Of a DNA stretch of 64,000 bases, positions 63,801-64,000 are shown one piece after another. The first letter of the stretch is position 1, and each line of letters begins with the position of its first letter. Below the pieces are notes generated by a model, which ran no database searches, was not told where the DNA came from, and saw only the letters and a list, made by a program, of their open reading frames with translations. The stretch is from the NCBI GenBank assembly GCA_964567745.1, contig CAZMNY010000013.1, forward strand, positions 100,847 to 164,846, in the 5' to 3' direction. This stretch comes from CAZMNY01 sp964567745. Its GTDB lineage: Bacteria > Planctomycetota > Planctomycetia > Pirellulales > Pirellulaceae. Made by a program: the position numbers and the translations under genes.

Positions 63801-64000
63801 CCATGGTCTCGAATCGGTGGTCCTTCAACGGCCAAAGTCCTGGGGCGGACGAAGCCGGTTCCAATAACGCATCGCTGCAGGGCGGCGCAATGGCCAAGGT
63901 TCACGGCGACGACGGCGTGGCGATTGCTTTCGATGGGAGCGACGACTGGCTGAGTTTGGCGGACCAGATCAGTTTCTCCGACGACGAGGCCTTCTCGATC
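57872..64000 (+). CDS. Giant secreted multidomain protein with metalloprotease and Calx-beta/LamG/Ig-like domains (3' end outside window)
   Basis: Open for 2043 codons to the window end. It starts at a GTG; an ATG 78 bp later is an alternative. Residues 31-43 carry a planctomycete sorting signal FESLEDRRLLSAD. A protease-like N-terminal domain is present twice, the first copy incomplete (about 48-185). It is followed by a second LESLEDRTLLST signal (about 196-207) and a full copy (about 249-410) with the zinc motif HEAGHLLGMRH (397-407). Then follow a fibronectin-like region, two identical Calx-beta domains (782-896, 901-1015), a third Calx-beta (about 1021-1131), a LamG domain (about 1139-1360), an unassigned beta region, two SbsA/Big_5-like domains (1533-1640, 1647-1757) and a LamG domain (1761-1960). 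A third LamG starts at 1979. Confidence 0.88.
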   Translation, partial: MSQKTKQDRKRVARKKHPKKSTRQGMRRLAFESLEDRRLLSADGFPDLPGLTLVDPSTDARGQIIYLDFDGAEDVIYNGPVTVGPFDVPAFEAPGELAGQEEAIIASVVEQLDATFAGSGLSFTTESPHEGVEFSTVYIGGDDSAFREYGGFRGLAETIDIGNRNNDDGAFVFADELGPFDSILARLIAPPSITPALESLEDRTLLSTLTAPESEQPQSEILDFKSIIAPTSADIHPSSFPLHPSLPSLPGLTLVDPHTDARGQIIFLDFDGAEDVIYNGPVTVGPFDVPAFEAPGELAGQEEAIIASVVEQLDATFAGSGLSFTTESPHEGVEFSTVYIGGDDSAFREYGGFRGLAETIDIGNRNNDDGAFVFADELGPFDSILAASNSLGSVIGHEAGHLLGMRHRETRDAVSIEDYATSITQKNGVYSYTSEPNQFGLDDEAYDAWSRAYTWATVTGLPKNEAIHATANLAAIKFENPQDHSATIYVRFHRGDYGDFVDKSLEDKYSWAGSSGNVIEIWEDVVNGISNESHSSPGFSEQIWKAVNYSSNNEIAFSFYVLSVQGIFLPIQDDSWLMKYYVSIFQDTYKAPTLTDEPDQGPSDDVVLEWENLSLPGVMRYHLIVKKDADIIIDTRTTDPSYDLGKLGVGNYRWQVWTAYGDSDVNKSAPSNVGEFSIVADTIPDQFNFVNQTDVPTNTVIRSNTITVSGINAPSPISVTQNSGHRYKINDGSYTRDSGMVNNGDRVTVIQTSSSKPLTSTSLILMIGGVPDTFTVTTWANPTVSIVANDSNAGEPSNDGSFNVTRTNAAGTSQSLRVYFGTTGSTATSGSDYASVGSYVDIPAGQLSKSIPVDVIDDTEYEPGAAETVKLTLSSSSAYNIDSSKSNATVNIQDNEAAPKPTVSIVANDSNAGEPSNDGSFNVTRTNAAGTSQSLRVYFGTTGSTATSGSDYASVGSYVDIPAGQLSKSIPVDVIDDTEYEPGAAETVKLTLSSSSAYNIDSSKSNATVNIQDNESSTLPSLSIDDVSLTEGDSGTTTFTFTVSMLGSNPDGASVNYATADNTATTSDGDYTAKNGSLTWSTNDTGSKTISVTVNGDTNDEPNETFHVNLSGASGATLSDNRGVGTIQNDDSDDPVDMRRGLVAWYPFSGNPNDESGNDNHLGFPGGSHNPTLTDDRFGHTSGRAYDFDGSSHYLSSTGSESAFDFTTATTFSAWINLDDVTQGWVLVKSRHGVEGTLGIGMSDGSVVIRVHTSDGPGHNVLSSAPIVAGEWTHVAGVYDGTGDTPGLSLYINGELDGFQSVTGTTTLFDNDERLYVGAIGRSVDSGREQAHVDGRIDDIAIYNRALNAAEIRVLTTEDAPPTPQPVRPGQPYTQNFSSGKPTAAQGWEYYSDNEGRIEVVGGRLRADDQTGNDTYSLNEAILHLDLAGQSNVQLRLDHWVLSDEEDSLPSTFIGHADGDGGAMSADGTTWYSLQQDFSTSGTITVDLDDAIASAGIAYTPDFQIKFQQFDNWPEPSDGRELDNVAVIVADTSAPTVVSLSPADNATDVPVTTNLVIEFSEPVQEGSGNIVIRKSSDDTAATHTISVTSPQVTISGDTVTIDPSSSFGSATGYYVQIDSGAFKDQSDDDYAGISDKTTWNFTTKDIIAPTVDSFSPADNATGKAVNTNLVINFSENVQEGSGNIVIRKSSDDSTTHAIPVTSDQVTISGNTVTINPSPNFDSTTGYYVQIDSGAFEDLSANDYAGISDKTTWNFTTTGAPEASHQWSFNGQPPGADEVGSNDATLVGGAVVVDSGVEGTAITFDGQNDRLSLAEQIRFSDKEAFSISLWYQGQDTMRNGDWGTALLGRDSADIYANLVLRDGFVEYVHYDNGWQHNIRSTTQVADGAWHHVVIVQTTAGTMSLYVDGAAEVLGQSSGMSSDRGFRIDDLMRGYRGAFTQGALDEVQIYSGALDSDQVVALYEQNAPSNPNPDPPPEPMVSNRWSFNGQSPGADEAGSNNASLQGGAMAKVHGDDGVAIAFDGSDDWLSLADQISFSDDEAFSI
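58161..59028. repeat. Direct duplication inside the giant protein gene (265 bp identical)
   Basis: 58161-58425 and 58764-59028 are identical, offset 603 bp. About 130 bp upstream of each copy is similar but diverged. The region between contains a second sorting signal and a short Pro/Ser/His linker. Confidence 0.85.
60215..60916. repeat. Tandem identical 345-bp repeat encoding two Calx-beta domains
   Basis: 60215-60559 and 60572-60916 are identical over 345 bp with a 12-bp linker (period 357 bp, 119 codons). Identity down to silent sites indicates a recent duplication or gene conversion. Confidence 0.9.

Overview
The window looks like a chromosome segment of a Planctomycetota bacterium, probably related to Pirellulales. 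The evidence is the LEDRRLLS-type sorting signals on a giant secreted protein, an ECF sigma factor paired with a kinase-WD40 protein, long palindromic intergenic repeats typical of the phylum, and planctomycete-style transposase fragments. This placement is an inference from gene content.

Layout. Positions 1-4407 hold the C-terminus of a sigma-54 enhancer-binding regulator, the nitrite-to-ammonium reductase NrfHA and an outer-membrane porin. Positions 4449-26042 hold a low-oxygen and nitrosative-stress block. It carries universal stress proteins, CBS proteins, two globins and a protoglobin, a hemerythrin, hybrid cluster protein, P-II, an NAD(P)H:ferredoxin reductase-like flavoprotein, a Ca2+-type P-ATPase, a membrane-anchored ferredoxin:thioredoxin-reductase-like protein, a PAS/SpoIIE phosphatase, PP2C, a MoxR operon and a di-iron beta-lactamase-fold protein. 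Positions 26506-37256 hold a nitrate respiration operon: membrane cytochrome c, NarG, H, J, I and two NarK-type transporters. Positions 37348-44885 hold alternative complex III (actABCDEF), followed by mobB. Positions 45668-47607 hold a TPR protein, a USP remnant, a CBS protein and csrA. Positions 47865-53055 are a decayed mobile-element zone with a truncated lactate dehydrogenase, an IS, a low-GC Bax-inhibitor gene and transposase/DUF932 fragments. Positions 53335-57673 hold a Ser/Thr kinase with 14 WD40 repeats and its ECF sigma factor. From 57872 a giant secreted metalloprotease/adhesin-like protein runs off the window end.

How it works together. Nitrate enters through NarK, NarGHI reduces it to nitrite, and NrfHA reduces nitrite to ammonium. 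Globins, Hcp and hemerythrin would deal with NO, hydroxylamine and O2. ActABCDEF oxidises quinol and passes electrons to cytochrome c. MobB supports the Mo cofactor of NarG.

The most striking signal is regulatory. Eleven sites with the exact sigma-54 spacing (GG-N10-GC) sit in front of the operons between 9 kb and 45.6 kb. Most of these regions also carry an upstream dyad-like motif, GTGCG-N4-(C/G)GCGCG. This suggests one sigma-54 activator regulon for anaerobic or nitrate metabolism. Two of these promoters feed homologous structured 5' leaders (21.2-21.33 kb and 22.72-22.84 kb) whose stems are kept by compensatory changes, so they are candidates for a new cis-regulatory RNA.
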